DNA from: JAEINY01 sp942490535
GTDB lineage: Bacteria > Bacteroidota > Bacteroidia > Bacteroidales > Marinilabiliaceae
DNA length: 64,000 nt
Assembly: GCA_942490535.1 (NCBI GenBank)
Contig: CALNXQ010000004.1
Location: 372,001-436,000, forward strand
Direction of reading: 5' to 3'
Within the stretch, counting starts at the first letter, position 1, and every line of letters begins with the position of its first letter. Shown one piece after another: positions 41,086-51,234 of the stretch. Under the pieces are notes generated by a model that was given only the letters and a program-made list of their open reading frames with translations, had not been told where the DNA came from and ran no database searches. The position numbers and the translations under genes are program-made.

Positions 41086-43179
41086 TCATTTTGTAATCAC
41101 GCCAAATTCAGCGATGCCAAATTGGTTTTCGCCACGCTCTAATGTCAAGGCTTTAAGTTTAATAAACCGACCGGGAGTGACAAGGCAATTTTTGGTTTGC
41201 AGAATGGGACTGTTCACAATGTTTGAGAATTCCCCTTCTGAAACGGGTTTTCCCCAGTTTTTTCCATCTGAACTCACGTAAAAGGCATACTTAAAAGCGT
41301 ATCCATCTGCCCATCTGCCTTGATCGGGCAGGTAGGTAAATCCGGCAATGGGGTAAATCTTTCCCAAATCAATAATAACTTCCAATGGCAATTGTGTGCC
41401 CTTTACATACCACGCAGTATTGGGATTGCCGTCAAACATGGCACGTGCCTTTTCGTCCGTACTGCTTTTAACCTGCCAATGGGCTGAGGCAATGTCAAAA
41501 TATTGCACTGAAACGGCACTTTGTCTGCCGGTATTCGGATCAATGGCAATGGCTTTGATAACTGTTTTTTTGCTTACCTGAAAAGGCTTCAGGTAAGTTG
41601 GAGAAGTGCGATCTGGTTGGGAACCGTCGGTGGTATAATGCACGTGTGCCTCACGATCTGTTTTGTGGATGGTGATTACGCCCTGCTGGTTCCGGGTGAT
41701 GGTGGGTTCCATCAAAAGTTGAGGCGCGCGATAGATTTCGATATTGGAGATGAGTGGGCACGCTTTGGCATCGGTGATTGAAAACCGGATTTGGTCCGTG
41801 GTGGTAGTGGGGAGCCTTAAAATGCGTTTGGCACCAATGGTGGTTTGGGTATCGATGAGTTGCCAGTGGTTGTCCACCATAGCTTCTACTGAAAATCCTT
41901 TCACACGTTGTCCCAGGTGGATGGGTTCCTGCACTACAAAGCGATTGAATGTAATGGGCGCAGGGAATTTAAAGGTGATGGATGCCGCTGTGGTGCTGTC
42001 GTTGACTGCCCAATAGGTCGCCGGATCCGTGTCGATGGTATTGGCAGCCTTATATTTGGGGCTGTTACCGCGTCGTTCCGACGCTGTGACCTGTGCTTCG
42101 GGCGCCAGGTTATGAGCAAAATCCTCCCGGATGACCTCAGCCAGTTCCAACACACGCTCCGCATCCCTTTCATGCACCAATCCCCGGCGATCGACCGGGA
42201 AGTTCAAGAGGAGTGAGGCATTGCGACCTACGGATTCGTAATAGATGTCCACCAGCTTGTGAAGGGATTTGACCCGGTGATCCTCGCGTGTGTGGTAATA
42301 CCATCCCGGACGGATGGATACATCTACTTCGGCCGGGACCCAATGCGTGCCATCTTCATGACCATATTGCAGTTGCTGGTGATTGGGCATACCCGCAAAA
42401 CAATCCTTTTTCCGGATGATGCTCCAGTTGGTTTCACCGGCCCATCCTTCTTCATTACCCACCCAGCGGACGTCGGGACCACCGTCGCCAAAGATACAGG
42501 CATCGGGCTGCAGCTCGCGGATCATTTGGTAGGTCTGATCCCAATCATAATAGGTTTTCCGGTCAATCTGTCGGTGTTCATTGGCGCCGCCATAATAACC
42601 GGTGCCGCCATTGGCGCCATCAAACCAGACTTCAAAGATATCCCCGTAGTTGGTGAGCAATTCATGCAGTTGTTCGCGGAAGATGGTGATGTATTCAGGG
42701 GTTCCATAATGTGGGTTGTTACGATCCCAGGGGGAGAGGTACACGCCCAATTGGAGTCCGTGTGCCTGGCAAGCGTCTGATAATTCCCGGATGATATCTC
42801 CCTGGCCGTTTTTATAGGGGGCGTTTTTAATGGAATGTTCGGTGGTGGAGGTGGGCCACAGGCAAAAACCATCGTGGTGTTTGGCGGTGATGATAACGCC
42901 TTTCATACCGGCTTCTTTAAAGAGTTTCACCCACTGGTGACAATCCAGGTCTGAAGGATTGAAGGTGGCAGGACTTTCATTTCCAAAACCCCATTCTTCA
43001 TCCGTAAAAGTATTCATGTTGAAGTGCACAAAGGCATAGTATTCCAGTTGGTGCCATTTCAATTGTTTCTCAGATGGTAAAGGGGCGAATGCCTGGGGTG
43101 CTTGAACCTGCCGGCAGGCTGCTAAGCTGGTGAATAGGAGGATCGCAATGATCAGATGGAGGTGTGATGTGTTTTTCAT
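41086..43179 (-). CDS. GH29 alpha-L-fucosidase lipoprotein with binding modules
   Basis: 697 residues. Signal II sequence with lipobox SLAAC. GH29 catalytic domain at about residues 35-360: YYAFVHFNMNTFTDEEWGFGNE, AKHHDGFCLWPTSTTEHSI and the nucleophile Asp187 in IFEVWFDGANGG. Then a discoidin-like (F5/8 C) domain (ASERRGNSPKYKAANTIDTDPATYWAV), a chitobiase C-terminal-like module (VHYTTDGSQPDRTSPTYLKPF) and a second F5/8 C domain (ARAMFDGNPNTAWYVKGTQLP). It removes alpha-linked fucose from glycans at the cell surface. The gene is alone on the minus strand; a -7 box TACCTTTG lies at 43219-43212. Confidence 0.92.
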   Translation of the reverse strand: MKNTSHLHLIIAILLFTSLAACRQVQAPQAFAPLPSEKQLKWHQLEYYAFVHFNMNTFTDEEWGFGNESPATFNPSDLDCHQWVKLFKEAGMKGVIITAKHHDGFCLWPTSTTEHSIKNAPYKNGQGDIIRELSDACQAHGLQLGVYLSPWDRNNPHYGTPEYITIFREQLHELLTNYGDIFEVWFDGANGGTGYYGGANEHRQIDRKTYYDWDQTYQMIRELQPDACIFGDGGPDVRWVGNEEGWAGETNWSIIRKKDCFAGMPNHQQLQYGHEDGTHWVPAEVDVSIRPGWYYHTREDHRVKSLHKLVDIYYESVGRNASLLLNFPVDRRGLVHERDAERVLELAEVIREDFAHNLAPEAQVTASERRGNSPKYKAANTIDTDPATYWAVNDSTTAASITFKFPAPITFNRFVVQEPIHLGQRVKGFSVEAMVDNHWQLIDTQTTIGAKRILRLPTTTTDQIRFSITDAKACPLISNIEIYRAPQLLMEPTITRNQQGVITIHKTDREAHVHYTTDGSQPDRTSPTYLKPFQVSKKTVIKAIAIDPNTGRQSAVSVQYFDIASAHWQVKSSTDEKARAMFDGNPNTAWYVKGTQLPLEVIIDLGKIYPIAGFTYLPDQGRWADGYAFKYAFYVSSDGKNWGKPVSEGEFSNIVNSPILQTKNCLVTPGRFIKLKALTLERGENQFGIAEFGVITK

Positions 43180-43412
43180 AATGGGAACCGTTGATAGGAT
43201 TTAGCGTCTTTCAAAGGTAAGCGAATGGAAGCCATTTCACAGGAAAATGATTGGTCGGATTTGTTCAGATAGGAACAGATTTGTTCAGGAGCAGTCGAAT
43301 ATTTTTTAAGGTGGTAGGTCGGGTGGTTGTCCTCAAACCGGAATAGTTGTTTAATGAGCGGGCGATGAAAGAAGCTACTGACTACAGACTAAAATCTATT
43401 GCCTATTTATTA

Positions 43413-45197
43413 TTAAGTCAGCGTATCCTCCATCTTTTGAAGCTGACTCAACTTTTGATAGATTCCTTTGGGTTTTAGCATTAATTGCTCGTGTGTGCCG
43501 CTCTCGATGAGTCGTCCGTTTTCCAACACAAAGATCACATCTGCATTTTTAATGGTGGATAAACGATGGGCTATCACGATGGTGGTGCGGTTGTGCATCA
43601 GTCGTTTCAACGCATCTTGCACCAGTTGTTCCGATTTGGAATCCAGGGCAGAGGTGGCTTCATCCAGAATCAGGATTTTTGGGTTTTTTAGTAAGGCCCT
43701 GGCAATGGCAATGCGTTGTCGCTGACCACCCGATAATTGAGTGCCCCGTTCCCCCACAATGGTCTCCATCCCTTCGGCAAACCGTTCAATGAACTCCATG
43801 GCATTGGCATTGCGGGCAGCTTCTTCAATGGCATCCGCCGTAGCGTGTGGATGGCCATAGCTAATGTTATCGCGGATAGAGCCGCCAAATAAGAAGATGT
43901 CCTGCGGCACCAGGGCAATCTGACTGCGCAATTCGGATAATGGAATTTGGTTATTGGGTATTTCATCAAACAGAATCGTTCCTTTTTGGGCATCGTGAAG
44001 CCGCAAGAGCAAGGCTGTAATGGTTGATTTACCGGCTCCGCTGGCCCCCACCAGGGCGACCATCTGATGGGGCAATATGGCTAATTCAATGGCGTTGAGA
44101 ACGTCTACTTCGGGCCGGTTGGGATAGGCGAAGGAGACCTTGTCAAAACGAATGGCACCTTTCAAGGTGTGAATGGCTGGATGGGTGGATACATCGTGCA
44201 GTTGTTCTTCTTCCTCTTCAAAAATAGCAAACAAGTCTTCGGTGGCACCCAGGAATTTCTGGATGCGGGTAAATACACTGGCCATGCCTCCAATGGTACC
44301 GCCTATGAAGCCGGAATAAAGCACGAAGGCAAATAAATCACCGGACGCCATTTCGCCTTCAGCCAGTAAAATACTGCCCCGCCAAATGACCGTTACCAGG
44401 GCGCCAAACAAACCAAAGATCAGGAAGGCCGCAAAGGCACCGCGGTAGCGTCCGCTTTTCATGCCTACCAGGGCAATTTCCTCGGTTTTGTGTTTGTAGC
44501 GGGCAATCTCTAAAAATTCATTGGTATAGGATTTGACACTCTGAATACCTTGCAGTGTTTCTTCCACAATGGTATTGGAAGCAGCCACTTCAGCCTGGGC
44601 TTTTTTTGAGAAACGACGAATGAAGCGCCCGAATACCACCGCCAGCAAGACCACGGCTGGTAGAATGGCCAACATGAAAAGGGTGAGTTTGAAGGAGGTG
44701 TACATTAATAAGGCAATGCCACCGACAATAATAATGATTTGCCGGATGAATTCGGCCAGGGTAGAAGTGAGCGTTTCCTGAAGCAGCGAAATGTCGGACG
44801 AAATGCGGCTGTTGAGTTCACCTACCCGGCGTTGTTCGAAAAACCGAAGCGGCAGTTTGATGAGATGGTTATAAGTGTATTGCCGCAGGTCAGCCAGGGT
44901 TTTTTCGGTGACAGTTACAAATAAAACCGTTCTAAAATAGGAGAAGGTGGACTGAATGACCAGTAAAGCCGCCAGAAAGAGGGCGATGCGATTGATGTTT
45001 TCGGCCAGATTGCCGGCATTACCGGCATTGACCAATTCACCTAAAAGCTTGGGAAAAGCCAGGTTGGCCAAACTCGATCCCAACAGAAAGAAGAGGCCAA
45101 AGCCATATTGCAGGCGATAGGGCCTGATAAAAGAATAGAGAGGAAGGGCTTCTTTTAATCCGGTTAATGTGATGCGTTTTTTGTTTGGCTCCATCAT
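43413..45197 (-). CDS. ABC exporter, fused membrane and ATPase domains (MsbA-like)
   Basis: 594 residues from ATG 45197 (MMEPNKKRITLTGL); the frame is open to 45236. Six membrane helices fill residues 30-320 (LQYGFGLFFLLGSSLANLAFP and IIIIVGGIALLMYTSFKLTLF among them). The ATPase has Walker A GASGAGKST, Q-loop ALVPQDIFLFGG, signature LSGGQRQRIAIARALL, Walker B ILILDEATSALD and the switch His in IVIAHRLSTI. It works as a homodimer in the inner membrane, exporting lipid A-core, lipids or drugs. Substrate cannot be fixed from sequence. A -7-like TACCTTTG lies at 45208-45201. Confidence 0.92.
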   Translation of the reverse strand: MMEPNKKRITLTGLKEALPLYSFIRPYRLQYGFGLFFLLGSSLANLAFPKLLGELVNAGNAGNLAENINRIALFLAALLVIQSTFSYFRTVLFVTVTEKTLADLRQYTYNHLIKLPLRFFEQRRVGELNSRISSDISLLQETLTSTLAEFIRQIIIIVGGIALLMYTSFKLTLFMLAILPAVVLLAVVFGRFIRRFSKKAQAEVAASNTIVEETLQGIQSVKSYTNEFLEIARYKHKTEEIALVGMKSGRYRGAFAAFLIFGLFGALVTVIWRGSILLAEGEMASGDLFAFVLYSGFIGGTIGGMASVFTRIQKFLGATEDLFAIFEEEEEQLHDVSTHPAIHTLKGAIRFDKVSFAYPNRPEVDVLNAIELAILPHQMVALVGASGAGKSTITALLLRLHDAQKGTILFDEIPNNQIPLSELRSQIALVPQDIFLFGGSIRDNISYGHPHATADAIEEAARNANAMEFIERFAEGMETIVGERGTQLSGGQRQRIAIARALLKNPKILILDEATSALDSKSEQLVQDALKRLMHNRTTIVIAHRLSTIKNADVIFVLENGRLIESGTHEQLMLKPKGIYQKLSQLQKMEDTLT

Positions 45198-45480
45198 ATT
45201 CAAAGGTATTGGAAAGTAATTATTATAACCTAACAATTGGGCGCCGAAATGTTTTAATTCATCTGTTTTTGTGGTGGTAGCGTTTTGGACAAGTGATTCA
45301 ATTACCTCATAAAGGGGTATCTGCCGCTTTATGGGTTGAGCTACTGAGTGCTCGTTTCGTTAAAAGGAAAAAACGCTGTGCCTCTTTGTTTATCATGGCT
45401 TGTCTATCTACCACTTAAATACCACGCCCCGTTTCGTTCACAGAATTCAATCAATAACCAACACAGGCTGATAATTTTCC
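45198..45480. other. divergent gap between the ABC exporter and ffh
   Basis: 283 bases without a gene. It holds the minus-strand -7 box of the exporter at its left edge and the ffh promoter at its right edge. No operator-like palindrome was noticed. Confidence 0.4.
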
Positions 45481-45511
45481 TTTGAATCACCACGAATTAT
45501 TCCTATTTTTG
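45481..45511 (+). promoter_or_regulatory. promoter of ffh
   Basis: TTTG at 45481-45484, 19-base spacer, TATTTTTG at 45504-45511: a perfect match to the Bacteroidota consensus. It shows that the TTG codon at 45482 cannot be the ffh start. Confidence 0.85.
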
Positions 45512-45535
45512 CCCAAATTTTTAAAAGGACCAGGA

Positions 45536-46870
45536 ATGTTTGAGAATCTTAGTGAAAGGCTCGAGCGATCGTTTAAGCTACTGAAAGGTGAGAGTAAAAT
45601 CACCGAATTAAATATTGCCGATACGGTAAAAGATATTCGTCGTGCATTACTCGATGCCGATGTCAACTATAAAACCGCCAAACAATTTACCGATAATGTA
45701 AAAGACAAAGCCATTGGGCAGGGCGTATTAACCGCTGTGAAGCCGGGGCAGATGATGACCAAATTGGTACATGATGAGCTGGCTTTGTTGATGGGTGGCT
45801 CTTCCATGGATATCAACATCGATAAGGGTCCTTCCATTATCCTGATTGCGGGTTTGCAAGGGTCGGGTAAAACCACCTTTACCGGTAAGCTGGCCAATTT
45901 ACTAAAAACCAAGCGGGGTAAATTCCCGATGTTGATTGCAGGTGACGTCTATCGTCCGGCGGCGATTAACCAGTTGCAGGTATTGGGTGAGCAAATCGGG
46001 GTTCCGGTGTATACCCAGGAAGGTAGTAAAGACCCGGTGAAGATTGCTTTGGATGGTATCAAAGAAGCGAAGAATAGCGGCAAAGATGTTATCATCATTG
46101 ATACCGCCGGTCGTTTAGCGGTGGATGAGCAGATGATGGACGAGATATCGGCCATCAAGAAAGCGGTGAATCCCGATGAGATCTTGTTCGTGGTGGACTC
46201 CATGACCGGTCAGGATGCGGTGAATACCGCCAAAGAGTTTAATGATCGATTGGATTTTGATGGGGTTGTATTAACCAAGTTAGATGGTGATACACGCGGT
46301 GGCGCAGCACTTTCTATTCGCAGCGTGGTGGAGAAACCCATCAAGTTTGTGGGTACGGGTGAGAAACTGGATGCGCTGGATGTATTCCACCCCAACCGGA
46401 TGGCCGACCGTATTCTGGGTATGGGTGATGTGGTGTCGCTGGTGGAACGTGCGCAGGAGCAGTTCGATGCTGATGAGGCCCGCAAGTTGCAGAAGAAAAT
46501 TGCTAAGAATCAGTTTAACTTCGAAGATTTCCTGAAGCAAATTCATCAGATTAAGAAGATGGGTAACCTGAAGGATCTGGCAGGTATGATTCCGGGTATG
46601 GGTAAGATGATGAAAAATATGGATTTTGATGATGATGCGTTCAAAGGCATTGAAGCCATTATCTATTCCATGACCCCGCAGGAGCGTCAGCAGCCGGGAG
46701 TAATCAATGGTAGTCGTAAGAAACGTATTGCTACCGGTAGTGGAACGTCTATTCAAGAGGTAAATCGACTCATTAAGCAATTTGATGATACCCGCAAGGT
46801 GATGAAGATGATGACCACCGGCAATAACATGAGTAAGTTGATGGGTAAGATGCCGATGGGCAAACGTTAA
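45536..46870 (+). CDS. ffh: signal recognition particle protein Ffh
   Basis: 444 residues from ATG 45536 (MFENLSERLERSFKLLKGES), the normal Ffh start and 25 bases behind the promoter box. N domain 1-90; G domain with GLQGSGKTTFTGKLA (P-loop), DVYRPAAINQL, IIDTAGRLAVDE and VLTKLDGDTRGGAALS; methionine-rich M domain from about 300 (MGKMMKNMDF, MMTTGNNMSKLMGKMPMG). With 4.5S RNA it binds signal sequences on the ribosome and hands them to FtsY. The 4.5S RNA gene is not in the window. folD follows after 74 bases. Confidence 0.97.
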   Translation: MFENLSERLERSFKLLKGESKITELNIADTVKDIRRALLDADVNYKTAKQFTDNVKDKAIGQGVLTAVKPGQMMTKLVHDELALLMGGSSMDINIDKGPSIILIAGLQGSGKTTFTGKLANLLKTKRGKFPMLIAGDVYRPAAINQLQVLGEQIGVPVYTQEGSKDPVKIALDGIKEAKNSGKDVIIIDTAGRLAVDEQMMDEISAIKKAVNPDEILFVVDSMTGQDAVNTAKEFNDRLDFDGVVLTKLDGDTRGGAALSIRSVVEKPIKFVGTGEKLDALDVFHPNRMADRILGMGDVVSLVERAQEQFDADEARKLQKKIAKNQFNFEDFLKQIHQIKKMGNLKDLAGMIPGMGKMMKNMDFDDDAFKGIEAIIYSMTPQERQQPGVINGSRKKRIATGSGTSIQEVNRLIKQFDDTRKVMKMMTTGNNMSKLMGKMPMGKR

Positions 46871-46944
46871 TAAAGATATTTTGAAAAGAGAAGCCATTGC
46901 GTGCTTCTCTTTTTGTTAAGATACAACCCTGTAAAATTGAGGAC

Positions 46945-47826
46945 ATGCAATTAATCGATGGAAAACAGACTTCGAAAGAAGTAAGAATTGAAATCGCTGC
47001 CGAAGTAGCAAAACTAAAAGAAGCAGGTGCTAAAATTCCTCATCTGGCGGCTATTTTGGTCGGTCATGATGGTGGTAGTGAATCTTATGTCGCGGGTAAA
47101 ATTCGAGCCTGCGAAGAAGTGGGATTCAAATCCAGTTTGATTCGTTTCGAAGACGATGTAACAGAAGAAGAATTGATTAATAAGGTGAAGGAGTTGAATA
47201 ACGATCCGGATGTGGATGGATTCATTGTGCAGTTGCCCTTACCAAAACATATATCAGAAGATAAGGTGAATGAGACCATTGATCCGCGCAAAGATGTGGA
47301 TGGGTTTCATCCGGTAAACGTAGGGCGTATGACCATTGGGATGCCGGCTTTCATTTCGGCCACCCCACAGGGTATTATGGAGTTGCTGAAGCGCTACCAG
47401 ATTGATACCCGCGGAAAGCACTGTGTGGTCATTGGTCGCAGTAACATTGTAGGCCGTCCCATGAGTGTGTTGTTATCACAAAAAGGGAATCCCGGTGATG
47501 CTACCGTTACGGTTTGTCACAGTCGGACAGCCAATTTAAAAGAAATATGTTTGCAGGCTGACATTATCATTGCGGCCATTGGTGCACCTGGTTTTGTGAA
47601 AGGTGATATGGTGAAAGAAGGGGCTGTGGTGATTGATGTGGGTACTACTCGCGTACCGGCTCCGGATACGAAATCCGGCTGGCGCTTAAAAGGGGATGTG
47701 TTATTTGATGAAGTGGCACCAAAATGTTCCTATATTACACCCGTTCCTGGTGGTGTGGGACCCATGACCATTACATCCTTAATCATTAATACCCTGAAGT
47801 CGGCCAAGAAGGAGATTTACGGATAG
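46945..47826 (+). CDS. folD: bifunctional methylenetetrahydrofolate dehydrogenase / cyclohydrolase
   Basis: 293 residues from ATG 46945 (MQLIDGKQTSKEVRIEIAAEV). Catalytic region SESYVAGKIRACEEVGF (Lys of the YxxxK motif), VDGFIVQLPLPKHI, the DVDGFHPVNVGRM loop, NAD(P)-binding VVIGRSNIVGRPMSVLLSQ and PVPGGVGPMTI. It oxidises 5,10-methylene-THF to 10-formyl-THF through methenyl-THF in the cytoplasm. Probably cotranscribed with ffh. A wobble-containing hairpin (47851-47880) ending in TTTT follows. Confidence 0.96.
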   Translation: MQLIDGKQTSKEVRIEIAAEVAKLKEAGAKIPHLAAILVGHDGGSESYVAGKIRACEEVGFKSSLIRFEDDVTEEELINKVKELNNDPDVDGFIVQLPLPKHISEDKVNETIDPRKDVDGFHPVNVGRMTIGMPAFISATPQGIMELLKRYQIDTRGKHCVVIGRSNIVGRPMSVLLSQKGNPGDATVTVCHSRTANLKEICLQADIIIAAIGAPGFVKGDMVKEGAVVIDVGTTRVPAPDTKSGWRLKGDVLFDEVAPKCSYITPVPGGVGPMTITSLIINTLKSAKKEIYG

Positions 47827-47850
47827 GAATAAATGCATAAGATATATTTA

Positions 47851-47880
47851 AGCCCGGTTCGTTTGTGCGAATCGGGTTTT
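47851..47880 (+). terminator. terminator after folD
   Basis: Stem AGCCCGGTTCG / CGAATCGGGTT with two G-T pairs and a 6-base loop, then TTTGTTTTT. Confidence 0.65.
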
Positions 47881-47964
47881 GTTTTTAGACGATTTGTCGG
47901 TTGGTATAATCCAGTCAGGTTATAAAAAACAGACTGGAATAGAAAACAAACAGAGTGATTTGTA

Positions 47965-48006
47965 TAAAAAAATCCCCCGAATTGTGACCATACAATTTGG
48001 GGGATT
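47965..48006 (-). terminator. terminator of the DUF4301 gene
   Basis: 15-bp stem AATCCCCCGAATTGT / ACAATTTGGGGGATT with one mismatch and a 6-base loop; followed on the minus strand by a run of T (plus-strand A run from 47966). Confidence 0.8.
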
Positions 48007-48085
48007 AGAGTTTTAGTTACTGTCAATGTGTCGTGATTTGGAAGGGCTAACTACGTTGTCCTCCTGTTCAATCAGCAGCAATTGA

Positions 48086-49645
48086 CTATTTGTGATGCAT
48101 ATTTGTTGCTTCCTGCTGTGGCTGATGTTGGGGACGTAGCAAGTCCATAACCGTCTTTACAGGGTTAAATGTAGTGATTGGTACTTCCACAAAAAAAGAG
48201 ATCCAATTGGCCATGGCACCATTCCACAGTCCCGGTAGTTCCAGTGCTTTGAGTGGCTTCCCATTTTGTGTCTTTTCGGAGATGAAACCGGTGGATTTAT
48301 CTACGAATGGGGTTAGGTTAAATTTATTACCCTTGTAGTCGTATAGGTAGCAAATGAGGTCAACTGGATTAAAATGAGTACTTTGGGATAGGATGTTCTG
48401 TTTCTCTTGATTGGCAGGATCAATCTGAGCACCTTCTACGATTTGTAAAGTGATATCACCGCTGGATTGCTTCACCCAGAAGGGGCCACCACCTGGTTCT
48501 CCTTCGTTTTTTACCATGCCGCAGATGCGGATAGGGCGATTTAGATGATTAGTGATATATTGTTTTTGTTCATTAAAGTCAGCATCCAGAATCGCTTGTG
48601 GAATGGCCATCTTTAGTTCGTCGTTGATGAACTCAAATCCCTTTTGAATGGCATCTGAATGATCGCTAGTTAAACCTGTCAAAATGTCTGCGATGCGATC
48701 TCTCTTTTCCAGTAGTAACCCGGCCAATACTTTTTTGTACTGAATGGTATCTGTCTGCAAATAGGCTGGTACAACATTGTCAATATTTTTAATAAATATC
48801 AATTCGTGGTCTAAATCATTCAGGTTTTCAATTAAGGCACCGTGGCCCGCCGGACGAAATAAAAGTTCGCCTGTTGAAGTGCGAAAGGGCGTATTATCCG
48901 GATTAACGGCTATGGTGTCGGTGGATGGTTTCTGATATGAAAAACTGATGTCGATTTGGATCTGGTACTTCTTTTCAAAAGTTGGTTTTACTTTCGCAAC
49001 CAGATCCAGAAAGCGATCCTGATGTTCCGGACTCACAGTAAAATGGATGGCTGCTTTTTGCGATCCGTCTACCGCATATCCTATGGCTTCGCGTAAATGC
49101 TCCTCCAAAGGGGTAGAACTCGTGGCATCGTACTGATGAAATTTTAATAATCCTTTGGGTAAAGCACCATAATCTAATCCCTCAGTAGTCAACAAGGCTT
49201 CTAAAACAATTCGTAAAAACTCAGCTCTCGATAGCTCCGTTTTTTGTTGTGAAAAATTTGGAATCACTTGCTTCAAATCTTCATAAAAGGCAAAGTATTT
49301 AAGGTGCGCCAAAAATGACGCGTAGGGTTGATCGGTTACCATTTGGGCTTGCTCCTCAGCGGTGGCGTGCAAGTATTCAAAAAGTGATTTAAACATGCGG
49401 GTAGCAGCACCAGAAGCAGGGACAAACTTGGCCACTTTTAATCCTTTTTGAAGTCTGTTTTCGTATTGCGTCACATATTTGGCTTGGTTTTCTTCATCAA
49501 TGGTTATGATTCCCTGGTTGGGGGTAGCCGGTTGAATAATATCGGCAAATGGAAATCCATTCTGAAAATCCTGTATTTGACTTTTTACTTTATCTATGGA
49601 GGTTTTCTTTTTTTCAATTTGTAGAAAATCTTTTTCTGTGAGCAT
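48086..49645 (-). CDS. DUF4301 family protein
   Basis: 519 residues from ATG 49645 (MLTEKDFLQIEKKKTSIDKV); the frame is open to 49705, but the extension is basic and unlike the family. The protein has no signal peptide. Recognisable DUF4301 pieces are VAKFVPASGAATRMFKSLFEYL (residues 75-96), which looks like a nucleotide-sugar pyrophosphorylase type loop, TGELLFRPAGHGALIENLNDLD and RICGMVKNEGEPGGGPFWV. Function is not known; the fold likeness to nucleotidyltransferases is inference. Single gene on the minus strand, divergent from the FadL gene. Confidence 0.82.
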   Translation of the reverse strand: MLTEKDFLQIEKKKTSIDKVKSQIQDFQNGFPFADIIQPATPNQGIITIDEENQAKYVTQYENRLQKGLKVAKFVPASGAATRMFKSLFEYLHATAEEQAQMVTDQPYASFLAHLKYFAFYEDLKQVIPNFSQQKTELSRAEFLRIVLEALLTTEGLDYGALPKGLLKFHQYDATSSTPLEEHLREAIGYAVDGSQKAAIHFTVSPEHQDRFLDLVAKVKPTFEKKYQIQIDISFSYQKPSTDTIAVNPDNTPFRTSTGELLFRPAGHGALIENLNDLDHELIFIKNIDNVVPAYLQTDTIQYKKVLAGLLLEKRDRIADILTGLTSDHSDAIQKGFEFINDELKMAIPQAILDADFNEQKQYITNHLNRPIRICGMVKNEGEPGGGPFWVKQSSGDITLQIVEGAQIDPANQEKQNILSQSTHFNPVDLICYLYDYKGNKFNLTPFVDKSTGFISEKTQNGKPLKALELPGLWNGAMANWISFFVEVPITTFNPVKTVMDLLRPQHQPQQEATNMHHK

Positions 49646-49916
49646 GTGTGTATGTGTTTTAATGGATGATCTAGTAATATTAATTCTTTTCACTAAAATT
49701 AGCAATAAGCGCGCTGACTTTTTGTGATTTAAACGTTAAATATTGTTTATTAACTTGTAACTATTATTGGGTATCACTTTGTTATCAGATTGTCGAATTA
49801 TAAACCAAAATATTCGAATAGACTGATAGTCAAAAACTTGAAAGTATGGACTCCTGAAAAAAAGTTTTATCTTGGCGCCCGGAAAATGAATTCATATTAA
49901 TGTAAATTAATCTTTT

Positions 49917-51149
49917 ATGAAGAAAGTTTTAGTCCTATGCGCCATGGTTTTGAGTGGTTTATCAGGGATGGCCGAAGGGTATCAGGTGAACATGCAAAGT
50001 CAGCGTCAAACAGGGATGGGACATACAGGAACAGGACTCTTATTAGGTGCATCAAGTATGCATTTTAATCCGGGAGCATTAGGTTTTTTAAAGAGTAAAT
50101 ACGAGTTTTCTGCTGGAGCCAGTGGGGTCTTCTCCAGCAATACATTTCAAAAGGAAGCACCTTCTATATATGAAACCTCTTCGGATAATCCCATGGGAAC
50201 GCCTTTCTATTTCTATGGTGCCGGCAGAATCAATGAGAAAATGGTGGTAGGCTTATCTGTAACTTCTCCCTATGGCAATTCTCTAAGTTGGGACAGTGAT
50301 TGGGATGGCCGTTATTTGATTCAGGACATTGCATTGAAAGCTATTTTTATTCAGCCCACTTTATCGTATCAGTTTAATGAAAAATTGAGTATCGGGGCAG
50401 GTTTTGTAGCTGCATATGGTGCCGTGGATTTGAACAAAGGAATTCCGATGCAAAATGCAACCATGGAAGGAAGTGTGAATCTGACGGGTGATACTTGGTC
50501 CTATGGGTATCATGCGGGAGTGACTTACCGGGCGACGGATAAATTCACCGTTGGATTGGATTATCGCTCTAAAATTGTGATGAAAATGGAAGCCGGTGAA
50601 GCGAATTTCAAGGTGCCGGATGCCTTAAAAAGTGACGCTGCTTTCCCCGAGGGGAATACCTTTGATGCCGAGTTGCCGATGCCAACCAATGTGACCCTGG
50701 GATTGGGTTATCAGCTAAATGAGAAATGGTTGGTGGCTGCTGACCTTCAGTATGTGGAGTGGTCGGCATATGAGTCTCTGGATTTCGATTTTGCTAACAA
50801 CACAGCGGTTCTGGCGGATTCAAAAAATGTGCGTAATTACGAAAATACCTTGATTGTTCGTTTGGGAACTGAATTTACCTTGTCGCCTCAATGGCAATTT
50901 AGAGCAGGTGCTTATTATGATCCGACTCCCATTCCGGAGAATTACCTGACACCTGAAACACCGGGAACCAACAAGGTGGGCCTATCTGCTGGTTTATCCT
51001 GGAACATCATTGAGAATTTAGCATTTGATGCTTCTTTGCTTTACATTCATGGCCAGAAGCGGGAAGATGGGTATGAACCGTCACAGTTCTACGGTACCTA
51101 TTATTCCAATGCCATCTTACCAGGTGTTGGTTTAACATACACATTCTAA
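49917..51149 (+). CDS. OmpP1/FadL family outer-membrane transporter
   Basis: 410 residues. A signal peptide (MKKVLVLCAMVLSGLSGMAEG) is followed by the family start YQVNMQSQRQTGMGHTGTGL with the Gly-rich hatch segment and SSMHFNPGALGFL (the NPA-like turn). The rest is barrel strands, ending GVGLTYTF with terminal Phe. FadL proteins carry hydrophobic compounds such as long-chain fatty acids across the outer membrane. The SGNH lipoprotein 85 bases downstream may free the fatty acids; this pair recurs in Bacteroidota. Confidence 0.92.
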   Translation: MKKVLVLCAMVLSGLSGMAEGYQVNMQSQRQTGMGHTGTGLLLGASSMHFNPGALGFLKSKYEFSAGASGVFSSNTFQKEAPSIYETSSDNPMGTPFYFYGAGRINEKMVVGLSVTSPYGNSLSWDSDWDGRYLIQDIALKAIFIQPTLSYQFNEKLSIGAGFVAAYGAVDLNKGIPMQNATMEGSVNLTGDTWSYGYHAGVTYRATDKFTVGLDYRSKIVMKMEAGEANFKVPDALKSDAAFPEGNTFDAELPMPTNVTLGLGYQLNEKWLVAADLQYVEWSAYESLDFDFANNTAVLADSKNVRNYENTLIVRLGTEFTLSPQWQFRAGAYYDPTPIPENYLTPETPGTNKVGLSAGLSWNIIENLAFDASLLYIHGQKREDGYEPSQFYGTYYSNAILPGVGLTYTF

Positions 51150-51234
51150 GTGCTAAATTAGTGAAGATGGATAATGCAGAAAGGGAAACCGATCAGAATC
51201 TGTGTTGTCTGCGTGAATAATATAAAAGATAATC

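Noticed and set aside
42259..42780. Long plus-strand frame of 173 codons inside the fucosidase gene
   Set aside because: Antisense shadow of the GH29 catalytic domain, which is unambiguous.
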